DNA of 64,000 nt. Origin: Antedon bifida. Its lineage: Eukaryota; Echinodermata; Crinoidea; Comatulida; Antedonidae. The notes beneath the pieces were generated by a model. The model searched no databases. It was not told where the DNA came from and saw nothing but the letters and a program-made list of their open reading frames with translations. The translations under genes were made by a program, and so were the position numbers. Position 1 is the stretch's first letter. Each line of letters begins with the position of its first letter. Below are positions 37,214 to 48,642 of this stretch, in pieces. Location: the NCBI GenBank assembly GCA_963402885.1, contig OY727097.1, positions 7,130,001 to 7,194,000 of the forward strand, in the 5' to 3' direction.

Positions 37214-38955
37214 GGGATTTCGGTTTCAAACTGCTTACTGTTGCTTTTTGTAACAACAGCAATTGGCGCACGTGACTAGAAGAATACCTGTCCTCAGCTT
37301 CAACAACGTGTTGATTTCGATTATGGTGTGTTTAAAAGAAATCATATATTAAATTCTACCTTGTAGGCGTAAACAAAATCATGTAGTGAGGCGACAAGTA
37401 CATAAGGTTAGAATATAGTAAAGACTTTAGTTTTATGGTGATTATAAACACTATACTGCTATTATAGTACTATATTACATTATAGGCCTATAGGGGCCTA
37501 CACATTTTGTTTCATGAGGATTTTTGTATGATATGATGTCGTAGCCCACGTTCCATCTTTTATAGGCCTTTACTTCAACGCTCAACTACGGCTTCATGCC
37601 TGTTAACAGACTGAACCCGTAGGCCTAATATAAAAATAGGTATGTTTAATTTTATATTCGAATAATTTCGTGTCTATATTTTTAACTTTTTCAATCCAAT
37701 TGTGGTAGACTAACTGGTTGCACGTACTGCATTACATCTTCCGAATGTACGGTATCGGTTTTCCAGTGTTAGGTTATCTAGACGAATAATAGATATATAT
37801 GCTTATTTTAAAATTATTGCGTACATTTTACCCACCGATAAATGCCAACATAAATAATTTGTCAAGTTGGTAAAGATCCAAAAGTCCGCCTTGGAGAGAT
37901 CCAAACTTGTGTGGACTGTTAACAACCATTTTATTTCGTTTCGCCCAGACAATAATCTCAGATTCGTTTTATTTGTTGGAGTTTAATTCAAAAACGAAGC
38001 TAAACATTTATTATTTATTTTTAACACACCTACTGCCCTAGAGTAAATTTTATTCAATTAATCAGACGCTTCCATCTTGAATCGAATGTCGAAGGCTAGG
38101 CCATGTAAACATTATGATGTTGGCCGCGAGAGGCTATCGCCCGCGGGATCAGAGCAGTTATACTCGGCGCACTCTGTATGTTAGTTTTAAGCCTACCGCG
38201 CTGCACAACAATTTAAGCGCGTGAAATTGTTGGAGGCAAAACTGATGCGTGACACGTGATACGAAATTAACCAATGAACTGGAAAGATCACTTTTATATT
38301 ATTTCTTGGGAAAATTATACAGTATTACATACTTTTTTTTCAATTCGGTTTATGTGTAATGCTGACTTTATATAATAAAAATTCAAGAACATTCAATAAT
38401 TACAATTTACATTGTTCTTTATAATCATATTCGACGCACACACTTTTTATTCATTGCACTACATTCAAATACGCCTACTTTAGGTATATTTGTATAGTGG
38501 AAATTATCACTTGTATAAATATTATTCCATAGTCACCGAACCGATATTTAATGTGTATATTTTTCATGTTACCTGAACCGATAGAAGTATATTTAGACTA
38601 GTATTATTTGGTTCATAATCCTAGAAATATAAATAACTTCAAATGAGGCAAATTATTGAAAATCACGTCACTGAATATACGTACGTCAGACAAACAGTTT
38701 TAATTAATGGTTTATTCGCCGAATGAATGGTTAAAGTATTTTGAATACATAACGGTAATTAAAGAAATAAATAATAGTTATGATAAAATATTGAAGAGTT
38801 CATGATTGGATACCTGTATTATGTCTTCTGGTGGGAGAATTTTCCCGCTTCTGTATCGGTCTTCTTTTTTTTTTACCACTGTAGACCTAACCCAATTTAG
38901 AAAATTATAATTGAAGGCGCGCGTATGCTGCATTATGATATTATTCCTTTTTTAA

Positions 38956-39118
38956 AGCTCTGTCTACACTATCAAACTTTATGTGACAAACAATGTGATG
39001 TGCTCATATAGGCCTATATGGACACGATTACGTCATATCACCACCATATTTGGACACATCACACTATTTTTGTCAAACTAGTTTGATTATGGCATGGTTT
39101 GATAGTGTAGACAGAGCT
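38956..39118. mobile_element. MITE family B, copy 5 (with TAGGCCTA insertion)
   Basis: The ends are complete and flanked by TTAA-like sequence. Internally CATATATGG of other copies is replaced by CATATAGGCCTATATGG at about 39005-39021. Confidence 0.87.
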
Positions 39119-39184
39119 TTAAAAAAAGAATACGTGGTGACAACATTACATGTCACATTTAAATATTCAATAGGAAGCAATTTC

Positions 39185-39470
39185 TAAGCACCAAAACTGC
39201 AAACATGGACGCCGTTGAACATGTTTAAACAATAAGCACCAGAACATCACATAGGCCTATACATGTCGCCACGACACGTCTAAACATTATCAAAAAGCGC
39301 TAAAACATGTCGCCACTGAACACGTTTATACAATTTCTTAAGTACCAACACATCTCACACATGTCGCCACGACACGTCTAAGCATGTCTAAGTACCAGCA
39401 GCAATCATAGACGCCCTAAACACGTAACAATCTCTAAGCACCAAAGCTAACGTTTAACAATTCGCAACAA
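39185..39470 (+). repeat. Degenerate array of ACATGTCGCCACGACACG units
   Basis: ACATGTCGCCACGACACGTC occurs at about 39262 and 39359, with diverged versions (CATGTCGCCACTGAACACG) between. AAGCACCA-type motifs intervene. Confidence 0.6.
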
Positions 39471-40565
39471 CCAGCATAACCGCTCCCCATGAACTCGCAA
39501 TCATGGCACTGTGGCACGCAAACTAAACACATCATCCTAAGTCCTCGTAACTCCTAGACACATCACCATTAGAGAGACTTTGATGTATGATTGGATAAAT
39601 ATTAACATAGCGTTCAATTAATTCTCTATTGTGAAGTTGTTGTTTACTAAGGCATATGCCAGACAATTTATTATATGAAAATTAGACAGTAATTGGCGAC
39701 GGTTTGTGTACAAATTGTTGATTGTTTGTTACTGCTATTATTATTCACTGTAATTTTCGTTTTAGAACACCTAATTTACTTTGCTGTTTATAGTCTGAAG
39801 ATTAATGACGCTTGGTTACCGAGTCGAGTCGACGTCTTCTTCGTTGTTGCCAGTAATTCGTTAGCAATTATCCCTTTATTTCCGCCTTAATAATTCTGTT
39901 TTATAGGGAAATGTGCCATATTTTATAGCTGACCTATATAGTACTATACAATATTGTCGTATTTGCATTGCTCATAATTTGGTTAAATCAATATTAATCA
40001 ATAATTGTATAAATGTATCGGTTGCATTACTTAAATGTATTATTGTTATATTACTTCCCAAAAGACGTTCTTTACTTGAATGTAGAATTTAGTTTAATCT
40101 TATGAAAGCGTGTTAAGTTTGTATAATTATTAATGGCGTTGTATGGTATATCGGGTTCGGTGGGATAGAATGCTGTCAATATAACCAATGAAACCGGGAA
40201 ACCGCAATCACATGGCCTCGTCATTAATGTTTGCCACGTCATTGCAAACACCATCCCCCCTCCCCACCTCCCCCAAACAAAGAAAACACAATATCAGGAT
40301 ATTGCGGGATAACGTTAAATAATACTTTGCTCTCTATTCACTGCTGCACCATTGGTGTTGCCTTTAAATACTAAAACGTAACACTTGGCTTGTAATCGGT
40401 GGTCAAAGCCTGGAGCTATAGAATTAATGTAATAACTCTCCATGGTCGGAGTACTTGTTTTGCACGTACGTCCTCTTTACCACGATTAAGTAGGCTACCG
40501 GAAGTACGTATGATGGTGTACGTGACATGTCATGCGTACTGTTAACCATACACATGTCTTCTTAA

Positions 40566-40712
40566 AGCGTGGTTCTCATTATAGGACGCACGCGCAACGC
40601 AAGCGAGGTGACCAATGACAAGCCACTGTTCGAATAATCCATCACTTGTGATTGGTCAAATCAACTGCGTTAAGTATATGTCCTTGCGTTGCGTCCCAGT
40701 GGGAACCAAGCT
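40566..40712. mobile_element. MITE family A, copy 9 (147 bp)
   Basis: It begins AGCGTGGTTCTCA and ends CCCAGTGGGAACCAAGCT, with TTAA on each side. Confidence 0.85.
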
Positions 40713-41156
40713 TTAAAATTATGATAAATTTACGCACAAAGTACCATTTTCTTTCTTATTACAGTTCTTTCGTGTTTGTATATTGTGATTGTTTAACAGT
40801 ATTATTCCATAAATTAGGGTTTTACTTTGTTTCTTATCGAGTTTTACAATGGTTCGTGACTGCTCATGCGCGTCCTTACCCTTATCGACAATGCGTGTGT
40901 ACTTTTACACCAAAACGTGACCATCTTGTTTTATAATTGCTATTCTTGCATGTTTGTACGGTAATGGTGTATTATTACAGTATGTCCATGGTTGTTTTTG
41001 GTTTTATATTTTGTTAGCTCAGTTTGTTTTGCTATAGTTCGTGATTCCCCATACACGTTTTGAATAATATGATCTTTTACCAAATTGATATCTTGTGTTT
41101 CATTCTTTCTTCCTTATCTGTAACTCGAAAATTCTTCATTATATTAAGCTCTGTCT

Positions 41157-41305
41157 ACACTATCAAACTATTTTGACAAAAACAGTGCGATGTGCCCAAA
41201 TATGATAGTGATATGCCCAAATATGGTAGTGATGACATCATCATGTCCATATATGGACACATCACATTTTGTTGTCACACAAAGTTTGATAGTGTAGATA
41301 GAGCT
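41157..41305. mobile_element. MITE family B, copy 6 (149 bp)
   Basis: AGCTCTGTCTACACTATC and its complement are at the ends, with TTA on both sides. This is among the best-preserved copies. Confidence 0.88.
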
Positions 41306-41784
41306 TTACATGTGTCTGCTCGTTTTTTCAACCAAAAATGTCTCTACTTTTAACCGGGGGTATCCAGTAATCGAGAGAGACCCTTGTTAGTCCGGGTATA
41401 GCACTGGGAAAACCATTTGATTTGTATGTTCGCCGGGGTTAATCTTTATCCGTATTTGGAGGTTTTTGTGGCGATAAGAAGGTGGAGACGTGAGACCTCC
41501 TTCCTGGGAATCGCACACAGCCTGACCTGTGACACATAAACTAGGTCTGGTGTAGTACTATACTATCCCGTATAAACTACTACCGTTGTCGACGGCGTGG
41601 CTACTCATGGCTGACTGTATTTAGGTACGTATTTACTGGCATGGGGATGGGCTTAGCATTAATATACTGTATTGGATGTGTTTGATATACATTAGTAGAC
41701 TCAGAGAAGACCCTGGCAGTAGAACGCACGCAGTTGTCTCGTGACACTGTTTTATGGAACCCTTGATTGTCTCTGACACTGATC

Positions 41785-41817
41785 AGGGAACTAAATTGTA
41801 ATTTAACTCTTCCCTGC
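41785..41817. repeat. Small palindromic repeat, second copy
   Basis: It is the counterpart of 36494-36538. The arms end CAGGGAA and TTCCCTG. Confidence 0.5.
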
Positions 41818-41819
41818 AC

Positions 41820-43420
41820 TGATATACACCGTTTTCACTGTCGCCTACTAACCTCGCCTACTAACCACCAGGGCTAGGCCTCACACCACAGAAGATCTTA
41901 TAGTACAGCCTCTGTTATTCAGCATGTTTGAAAGAACACGTAGAAATTGGAAGGTACAGGTAGATGTGTGGAATCATCAATGGTGAAGAAAGGCCAACTG
42001 TTCTAGTGGAAGCCAAGAAGACCAGCCAGGCTGAACTAACTCCTTAAAAGAACACGACACTTCTGGAATGGATTTCTGTAAAATGAAATCTGCAAATGTA
42101 TTTGGTTTAAGAATATATTTTTATAAACGATGTTTTGGTGTTCATTTTAGCTTCCTTTATTGGTTGAATGCATACTTGTTTTAATTCAATACACTGTGAT
42201 GGTCAGGGTCATTTTGAATTGATTAGGGTTGCTATTGTTGAAAATTGTTGGACGTGGTACCGTATCAGTGACGTAATGTGATGTCACGTCATATGACGCA
42301 ATGATGGTTTCTTGTTTGGTATCTGGCGTTTATTAGTGGTGGAGGAGATCCTCCTAAATTAGGAAAGCAGGACACACACTACCATTGTGGAAGAAACAAG
42401 TAGACAGACGGTGGAAGCTGTAGACAACCGAACGGGCACAAACGCATTGATTCAACGTAGCAGTTGTTGTGGATGCTAGGGTACTGATAAAAAGGGCATT
42501 AGTGATTTAGGTCAATGGGTGAAATAGACATTCAACCAATCAGTGCCCTTGATAAGATGTACTGCATGTGGAGTAAAGAGAAGTGTGGAGATATATGTGA
42601 CACCACACAGAATATACGCACCTAATGACATGTCGTTAAACGCTAATGTTAGACGGGTTTTTCTACGTATGGGATGTGTCTCGTGGTGGTGTCATAGACG
42701 TTTAATTTAGCATCTATAGGGCGACGTTTTGCATGCGTGACATAGGCCTAAGTGAGAATACCTCTGATTTCGTAATATTATAGCTACGTTAAATGCCTAT
42801 GAGACGTTTTGCACGCGTGCTTGTCGTCACAAGCGTTGAACCGAGCATGTCTTGAGCGGATCGTGCTCCACAACATTATTAAGAAACCCGTTGTCCTGTG
42901 ATTTTCTATTTTGGCGGATATCCAATACCTAAAGTTGATAATTAAAAAGCGATCTGAATACAGTTTTCGCTTTAGTGTATTTTCTATGAAAACAAAACTA
43001 GGAATGTAAATCGGAAAATTGCATGCAGTTGTATCTTATGATTTACTTCCGTGTTTATAAATAGATTTCCCATTATATAATTTCTTTAAAAAATGCTATT
43101 TGGATACGCGAATTAGGCCCTATGAATTGTTTACATCCTTCTCGTTGTTTTTTTCGTTCCGTCCCATTAGATCGTCTTGTCGGGTTTGATGTTCTCAAAT
43201 AGAGCTCATTCGTGACGTTAGCATGGCATTGCAAGTGTAACTGTCGCCAATGTCGTTCAATATCTCATATCAGGGTACGGTCTATCGTTTGTTATGCTTT
43301 TATATAATAGGCTATCTTTTCGAATTGAATAATTTTAAGTATGCTCGTAATGCATTGCATTAGACGGCATCATTTAGTATAGCGTATATAAACTATGATA
43401 TTACGCTGCAGTATCTACTA
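41820..43420. other. Non-coding, slightly less AT-rich stretch of unknown role
   Basis: From 41840 to 42620 the base composition is more even than in its surroundings. There are possible splice sites (TCTGTTATTCAG at 41924, GGAAG/GTACAG at 41963) but no frame longer than about 20 codons between them. It might hold upstream non-coding exons of the gene at 47843. Confidence 0.3.
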
Positions 43421-43423
43421 TCA

Positions 43424-43553
43424 CTTGCTTTCCACTGGACGAAAAATAAGGACGTACGCGCGCGTAACGAATGATTGGTAAAATATTATTGGTCAAATGA
43501 CTTGCGTTGCACGTAAAAGGTCTACGCACCCATTGCGTCCTATGTGGGAACTA
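43424..43553. mobile_element. MITE family A, copy 10, degraded
   Basis: The left end TTTCCACTGGACG, the middle TTGGTCAAATGACTTGCGTT and the right end GCGTCCTATGTGGGAAC are recognisable. Confidence 0.65.
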
Positions 43554-44029
43554 TTTCTTTGATTACGATATAACTTAAAGCCTACTGGGTATACGCAGTA
43601 AAGTTCTTGTACTTATAAATGTTACTTTAGTATTTTTACGGATAGCATCGGTGTTTCGAGACCGGTATATTTACATTTATTGATGAGATACGGCACTTAG
43701 CGTAGAATGTTCACTTTATCGACCGCGATGTACTGCAGTACCGAAAGAAGGCATATTTTCATCCACCATGCATAATGTATCATATTATGGGCTAGGATTT
43801 ATAGCATAATACATAGAAACGCACCACCAGCACTTTCAATGGAAATGTATTTTAACATATTGATACTTGGTATTTTGTCTTTGTTCCTCCATTTTATCGA
43901 TGAATTATATATTTTTATGTGTCTTTTGTGCCGTATTGTTCCATTTCTTTTTCAGCGCCACGATGGTTACCGTTTAACCTCGGTAAAAATTACAACAATA
44001 TAGAGGCCTAGTATGAATTTGAATTACCG

Positions 44030-44123
44030 TATTTATGCCCCGCTTTGATAAACGCCTCCCTGGAATAAAGGTCCCCCATAGAACATCGTTTTGAATAAAC
44101 GCCCCCGCCCTCGAATAAACGCA
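44030..44123. repeat. Family I repeat, copy 2
   Basis: TTTGATAAACGCCTCCCTGG, TTTTGAATAAACGCCCCCGC and CTCGAATAAACGC units continue directly into a family B right end. Confidence 0.65.
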
Positions 44124-44151
44124 TAAAGTTTGATAGTGTAGACAGGGATTT
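44124..44151. mobile_element. MITE family B, copy 7, right-end fragment
   Basis: ATAAAGTTTGATAGTGTAGA and the following bases match the family's right end. It is joined directly to a family I repeat. Confidence 0.65.
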
Positions 44152-44515
44152 ACTTGAATTCAATCTATATTCGATTTGCAGGGATCAATTCACATCGTTT
44201 GTCCATCTGTTTCGGTTTACCCAGGAAATTATACGATAGAGTTGCTGACTATAATCAGACGCAATCTGATTCATACGCATGTCCTTAATATCCGTAGCGT
44301 GTGAAATGGTGTATCAGCCTCTAGAGTAGAGTTGGTAGCAGTGGCGATGGACTGAATATTAATAAAAAAATTTTAAAAAAGGGGGAAAGGGGCGGAACCA
44401 CTTGGTTTTTGGCTTAGAGATCGATAGCGCTTTTAGTGAAGGCGTTTTTAAAAATATTGTTATTGCAGACAGACCCCGTAACAGACCCCTAGCTTACGAA
44501 CTAAACTTTCAATTA

Positions 44516-44698
44516 CCAAGAACCCCTATTGGGGACACCTCTGGCGCCCAACACAGTTTCCCCAACTTGAAACGTGTCCCAGAATAGAGGTTTACTGACG
44601 TGTGCCAAGCATATATTTCCCCTTTGTTTGTTTCACGTGAATGTGTCTCCTTAATACATGTTTCTCCTGAATGGGTTCCAAGGGGTTCTGCTGTATTT
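44516..44698. repeat. Old repeat of the CCCCTATTGGGGACACCTCT type
   Basis: It shares phrases such as CCCAGAATAGAGGTTTACTG, GTGTCTCCTTAATA and GGGGTTCTGCTGTA with fragments at 14570-14735, 20433-20545, 24010-24085, 24625-24660 and 27280-27372. It is probably an ancient DNA transposon end. Confidence 0.45.
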
Positions 44699-45094
44699 AT
44701 ATGTTTGTTTATAGAGTTGTAGAATAGTACTTTTCCTTCAATTCAATACAATTATTTACATTAAATAAGAAACATGTTCTGCAAAGAGAGCAATGTGCTT
44801 CAAATATAATAAAGACACGTAAGACCATGGTAAGACTGAGAAGAAGACAATATAATTCAACGTTTCGATCGATCGATTTCATCATTTTAGATGAGTCGTC
44901 CGCTGTTCTCGCATTGGAGCGGTGAACGCACGGGCTGTTAATTACTACATTGCGATGTTTTAGGCAACCAGTTTGTTCTTCAGAGTCTATGCTAATGTTG
45001 TAAAGTACTACATGAATGAATGCGGTTTTTCCTATCATGATTGATGGCTTGTTACGTCACCGTCATTCTGCCGACGCATGTGAAGTGACTGTTG

Positions 45095-45390
45095 AAAATG
45101 TGCTATGCCCGAAAATTATTCTATTCAGATGGTAGGCCTACTCGTATGGCTTCTATAAATTAATCTATTCACACGATACAGTACGCGTCCGTCATGGCTT
45201 CTTTATAAATGCCCGAAATCACTCTTTCACACGTCACGAATGTCATCCAGGGCTTCCAATTGAATTTCCGAAAAATTACCCAATTCAGACATTGCAGAGT
45301 GCGTACAGAGATAATATTATGATAGCCCGAAAATAACGTTATACACGTTGATGCGTAGTAGGCCTACATGTCTATCTAAATGCCTGACAA
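45095..45390 (+). repeat. Degenerate array with ATGCCCGAAA units
   Basis: TATGCCCGAAAATTATT, AATGCCCGAAATCACT, TTTCCGAAAAATTACCC and TAGCCCGAAAATAACG recur about every 70-90 bp, each followed by TTCAGAC or TTCACAC. Confidence 0.5.
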
Positions 45391-45957
45391 ATTTACAACG
45401 AAAAAACGAGTGATACATTTCTGTATTCTAGGAATAAAAAGAACCTCACATTCCGATGTCCGAAACTGTGCTAAAAACATGTATTACAAATATAGCTTTT
45501 TAAACAATAGCTTTATATTACAATGGTTTGAAGCAACGGGTTATTAGTACGCCCTTAGCCACGGCCTTGAATTAGGCTAGAGGCTAGGAGGTGTGATATT
45601 TAACGAAATTAGCATATTATCGTTTCATCAGATACGACGTCAATCAGTCGAAAATCGCCACATGGAAAGTATGATGGTAAACTCGTCGTCCCGATGTACG
45701 TGGCTGATAACGGGTTGATGACGCGGACCACCTCCATGGATTCAACACATTTCTTCATTAATGCGATTTGCATACAATCTGCCGTATAAAAAACGTGCCG
45801 AGAATGTATTCATGTTCTTCGTATATCATGTGCCTATGGTTTTTAGAGATAGAAAGTATGTCTTGTTTTCGAAGTATATCTATAGACTACCAGTAGCCAT
45901 CCCTAATGCATGTATGATTCGTGTTTTGACACATTTCCATGATTTTATTGTTTATGC

Positions 45958-46047
45958 ACAGTATCATATGCAAAGTATGTGATACAGTAGTGTTACATTA
46001 CGTATAATATGCGACACCTGTATCATGCCAAAGCGTAACCTTAACAT
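45958..46047. mobile_element. MITE family C, copy 4
   Basis: ACAGTATCATATGC and ATATGCGACACCTGTATCAT are related to the other arms. It is a diverged copy. Confidence 0.45.
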
Positions 46048-46049
46048 TA

Positions 46050-46660
46050 TACAGAGAATCTTTATGGTGTGATTTCTAATATAGATATTTTGTACCACAA
46101 AGGTTATGTCGTTTGTCTAACTGACATTGATAAACGTATTATAGTTATTCGTATAGTATTTCGTTATTTTATTGTGGGAAATGTTAACTATTCAATATAT
46201 TGTATGATGTCATCCATTCATTTTTTAATATAGACTTCTGTATAGGCCTACGTAGTGATATATTAATTTTGTATGGCAATATATTATTTAATACTGCACA
46301 TTATACGAACATGGCTCGTTGTAATTCAAAATAATTGATATGGGCGAGAGCACACGAATAGGCCGATATAGGAAGGCCTACAATTAATTGTCATGGTCAC
46401 GCTTTAGGTACCCTGTGTCTCATGAAAACATTCATATAGAGTAGTTGTTTTTAACTAATTTTTAAATACAAAACGGGGTAACTGTATGGCGATTCAAGCA
46501 GGCTAGAAGCGTACTTGTCGGCGAGTCGGACTAATTAATTCTAGGCCTAGCGTGGATTAGGTCAGCCTTGATCATATTTTGTCGTACTTCCGAAAAAAAT
46601 TATAATATTTTTATTCCAATGTAAGCGTTCACATTCTTTTAACAAGGCCATATACAGTAC
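46050..46660. other. Non-coding, nothing recognised
   Basis: AT-rich DNA with several TAGGCCTA octamers. Confidence 0.5.
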
Positions 46661-46666
46661 ATGGCT

Positions 46667-46735
46667 GCAGTCGCGTGCTCAAATTTGAGTAGTGTTTACC
46701 GATCGACCAACCGACCGACATAGTGAGCCGTAGAG
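46667..46735. repeat. Second member of the GACCGACAGACC-type family
   Basis: CAGTCGCGTGCTCA and CCGACATAGTGAGCCGTAGA correspond to the reverse of 16547-16627. Confidence 0.55.
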
Positions 46736-47413
46736 ACTAAAAATAAAAAGAAGAGATTGTGTTACGGTAATGTTCAATGTGGTACGGTACTTTTTTCTTC
46801 GAACACATACTTTTATGGTCAATACACTTAAGCATATAATTACCCCCGGGGGGAGGGGGAATGGGGAAAGCTCTCAATAAATATATAATAAAGGCCATTT
46901 GAGTAGTTTTTCGTCTCTGTTGTGGTTTTGTTGTTAGCCCAACGCTGCAGTTGAACAACAGGGACTAAAACTCCGGAGTCAACCCCTTATTCTTTTCGAA
47001 AGAGTGTGCACAAGAGCCAGATTTGTACACTGGAATTAGGCCTACCTGTTTGTCGTCTTTATACGAGAACACGACAACCTCGGAAATATGGTCGAAGGGT
47101 GCCTTAAATTATACCGGTGTTGGTTTATAGTGCCCTTGTCCTAACCGCCGCTCGACCATTAGGCTTAAACAATAGTCAATACCATAACAATTAATTTATT
47201 ATAATACAATATTTTTAATTGTTTTCCTTTGTGGGAACTGTTGATTTATAGCTGACTATATGAAACCACATTTATTTATTTATTTCCTGTTCATTGAAAA
47301 ATAATTGAATCATTCACATAAATATCCGTATATTTGTAGTGATATAGTGAAGTGATGATTAGTTAGGGTGTTGTCCAAGCGTATGCGTTGTTAGGCGTAT
47401 TATTCCATGATAA

Positions 47414-47452
47414 TGTATACACCATGGAGAAATAAGTTCTCCATGGTATACA
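47414..47452. repeat. Near-perfect hairpin
   Basis: GTATACACCATGGAGAA and TTCTCCATGGTATAC pair apart from a 2-base bulge, around a 5-base loop. Confidence 0.8.
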
Positions 47453-47842
47453 CAGACTGTGCTAAATGATTCCACATACAACAGAAGTATGTTCAACGAT
47501 AACAACTTTTATTTCTTGTAGCACAGTATTATTGTACTGTACAATACAACTTCCTATCAGACTAGAGGCCTTTTTATCTCTTACTCTATACGTCTTTCTA
47601 CTGTGATGTTATTCTTTCTTCTCATCAATTCAATCAATATCTACAACATTTTACTATTTATACTCAACTTGCAAATTAGGGGATTCAGAAGAGAATAAAA
47701 TATTCCCTAAAAAATTATAACATTATGATTGGCTTATAAATTACATAATGACCTATAGTCTAAAGTATTCTTTATCTAACCACAGGAAACCACGAACATA
47801 ATATTATACTATAATTCATTAATAAATATTTTGTTGTTGCAG

Positions 47843-47969
47843 GTACAGGTAGGCCTAATTAAGTGAACAAACATCAGGTGCTGAAGTGGTTTACTGTAAC
47901 AGTACGTGTTATGCTGCGTTTAACCGGCAGCGATTCCTCCTCCTCGTCGACGACAAAACACATTCAAAG
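47843..47969 (+). CDS. First visible exon (5'UTR plus start codon) of a predicted CtBP-motif nuclear protein gene
   Basis: The exon follows a good acceptor (TTTTGTTGTTGCAG ending at 47842) and ends at donor AAAG/GTAGGC (47970). An in-frame stop at 47860-47862 lies inside it. The first ATG in the exon is at 47911, with G at -3, so 47843-47910 is read as 5'UTR. The coding part is 19 codons plus two bases and reads MLRLTGSDSSSSSTTKHIQ. It leaves AG, which the first base of the next exon (53891) completes to an Arg codon. That exact phase match, and the matching phase at the following junction, are the main support. The exon contains one TAGGCCTA octamer in the UTR and a second one forms its donor site. 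Upstream non-coding exons and the promoter are not identified. An alternative acceptor (ACTGTAACAG ending at 47902) would shorten the UTR without changing the protein. Confidence 0.66.
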
Positions 47970-48317
47970 GTAGGCCTAGCCTGTGTTTGTTTTTTTAATA
48001 CGCGACGTACATTTTAATTTTATACGGGTTTTTCTATAGGCATGTTATTATTAGAATGATTCATGCGCTAGAAGACGCCGCCTCGATGTCCTTGTCCCCG
48101 GGAATTATTTGATGAAATTTCCCACGATGTGTTGGATGGACGTCACACCGCGGAACTAGAAACATTAATTCATAATTGACCTATGACATAGTGGCTGTTA
48201 TGTGATATATGTATGTCCGTAGGTCTTTATTTCTGTTTGTGTATAAAAAATTAAGTCAATGGCTGAATTTTAAACTGTAAACCGATCTCGGAGTATCTTC
48301 ACATAGAAACATTCACG

Positions 48318-48400
48318 TGTATCGCATGTGGTGCCTGTATATGGTTGTGATACAGCTTCACATGTGATTCACATGCGCCACTGTATCAAAGAATTTGCCA
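48318..48400. mobile_element. MITE family C, copy 5
   Basis: GTATCGCATGTGGTGCCTGT and TTCACATGTGATTCACATGC, with the end CCACTGTATCAAAG. Confidence 0.6.
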
Positions 48401-48514
48401 TTTATACTGTACAAGATACAGTACCGCGAAACAGAGCACAATAGGCTTATATATTGTTGAAATAAAATAAATAAATATCTTAGTCTAGGTTTCTTTTTTA
48501 CCTAATATTACTAA

Positions 48515-48642
48515 AAAGATAAATATTTTGGCACATATGGCGTTTCATACGTATATTACTTGGCTCATGTAGATTTCAGACGAAAATCGAAACGCCGACT
48601 GGTGGACTAACATAAAAAAAGACAATTAAACTACAGACTTGG
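48515..48642 (+). repeat. Interspersed repeat family J, copy 3
   Basis: It is colinear with 12297-12422 and with the inverted copy at 522-690. The three share ends (TAATATTA..AAAAAGATAAAT and CAGACTTGGGG), which suggests a family of about 130 bp. Confidence 0.65.

Larger units (their letters stand above)
32860..38950. other. Non-coding, sparse repeats
   Basis: It contains a CT microsatellite (33343-33358), a LINE tail, two hairpins and the poly-G tract. I see no supported gene. Confidence 0.5.
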
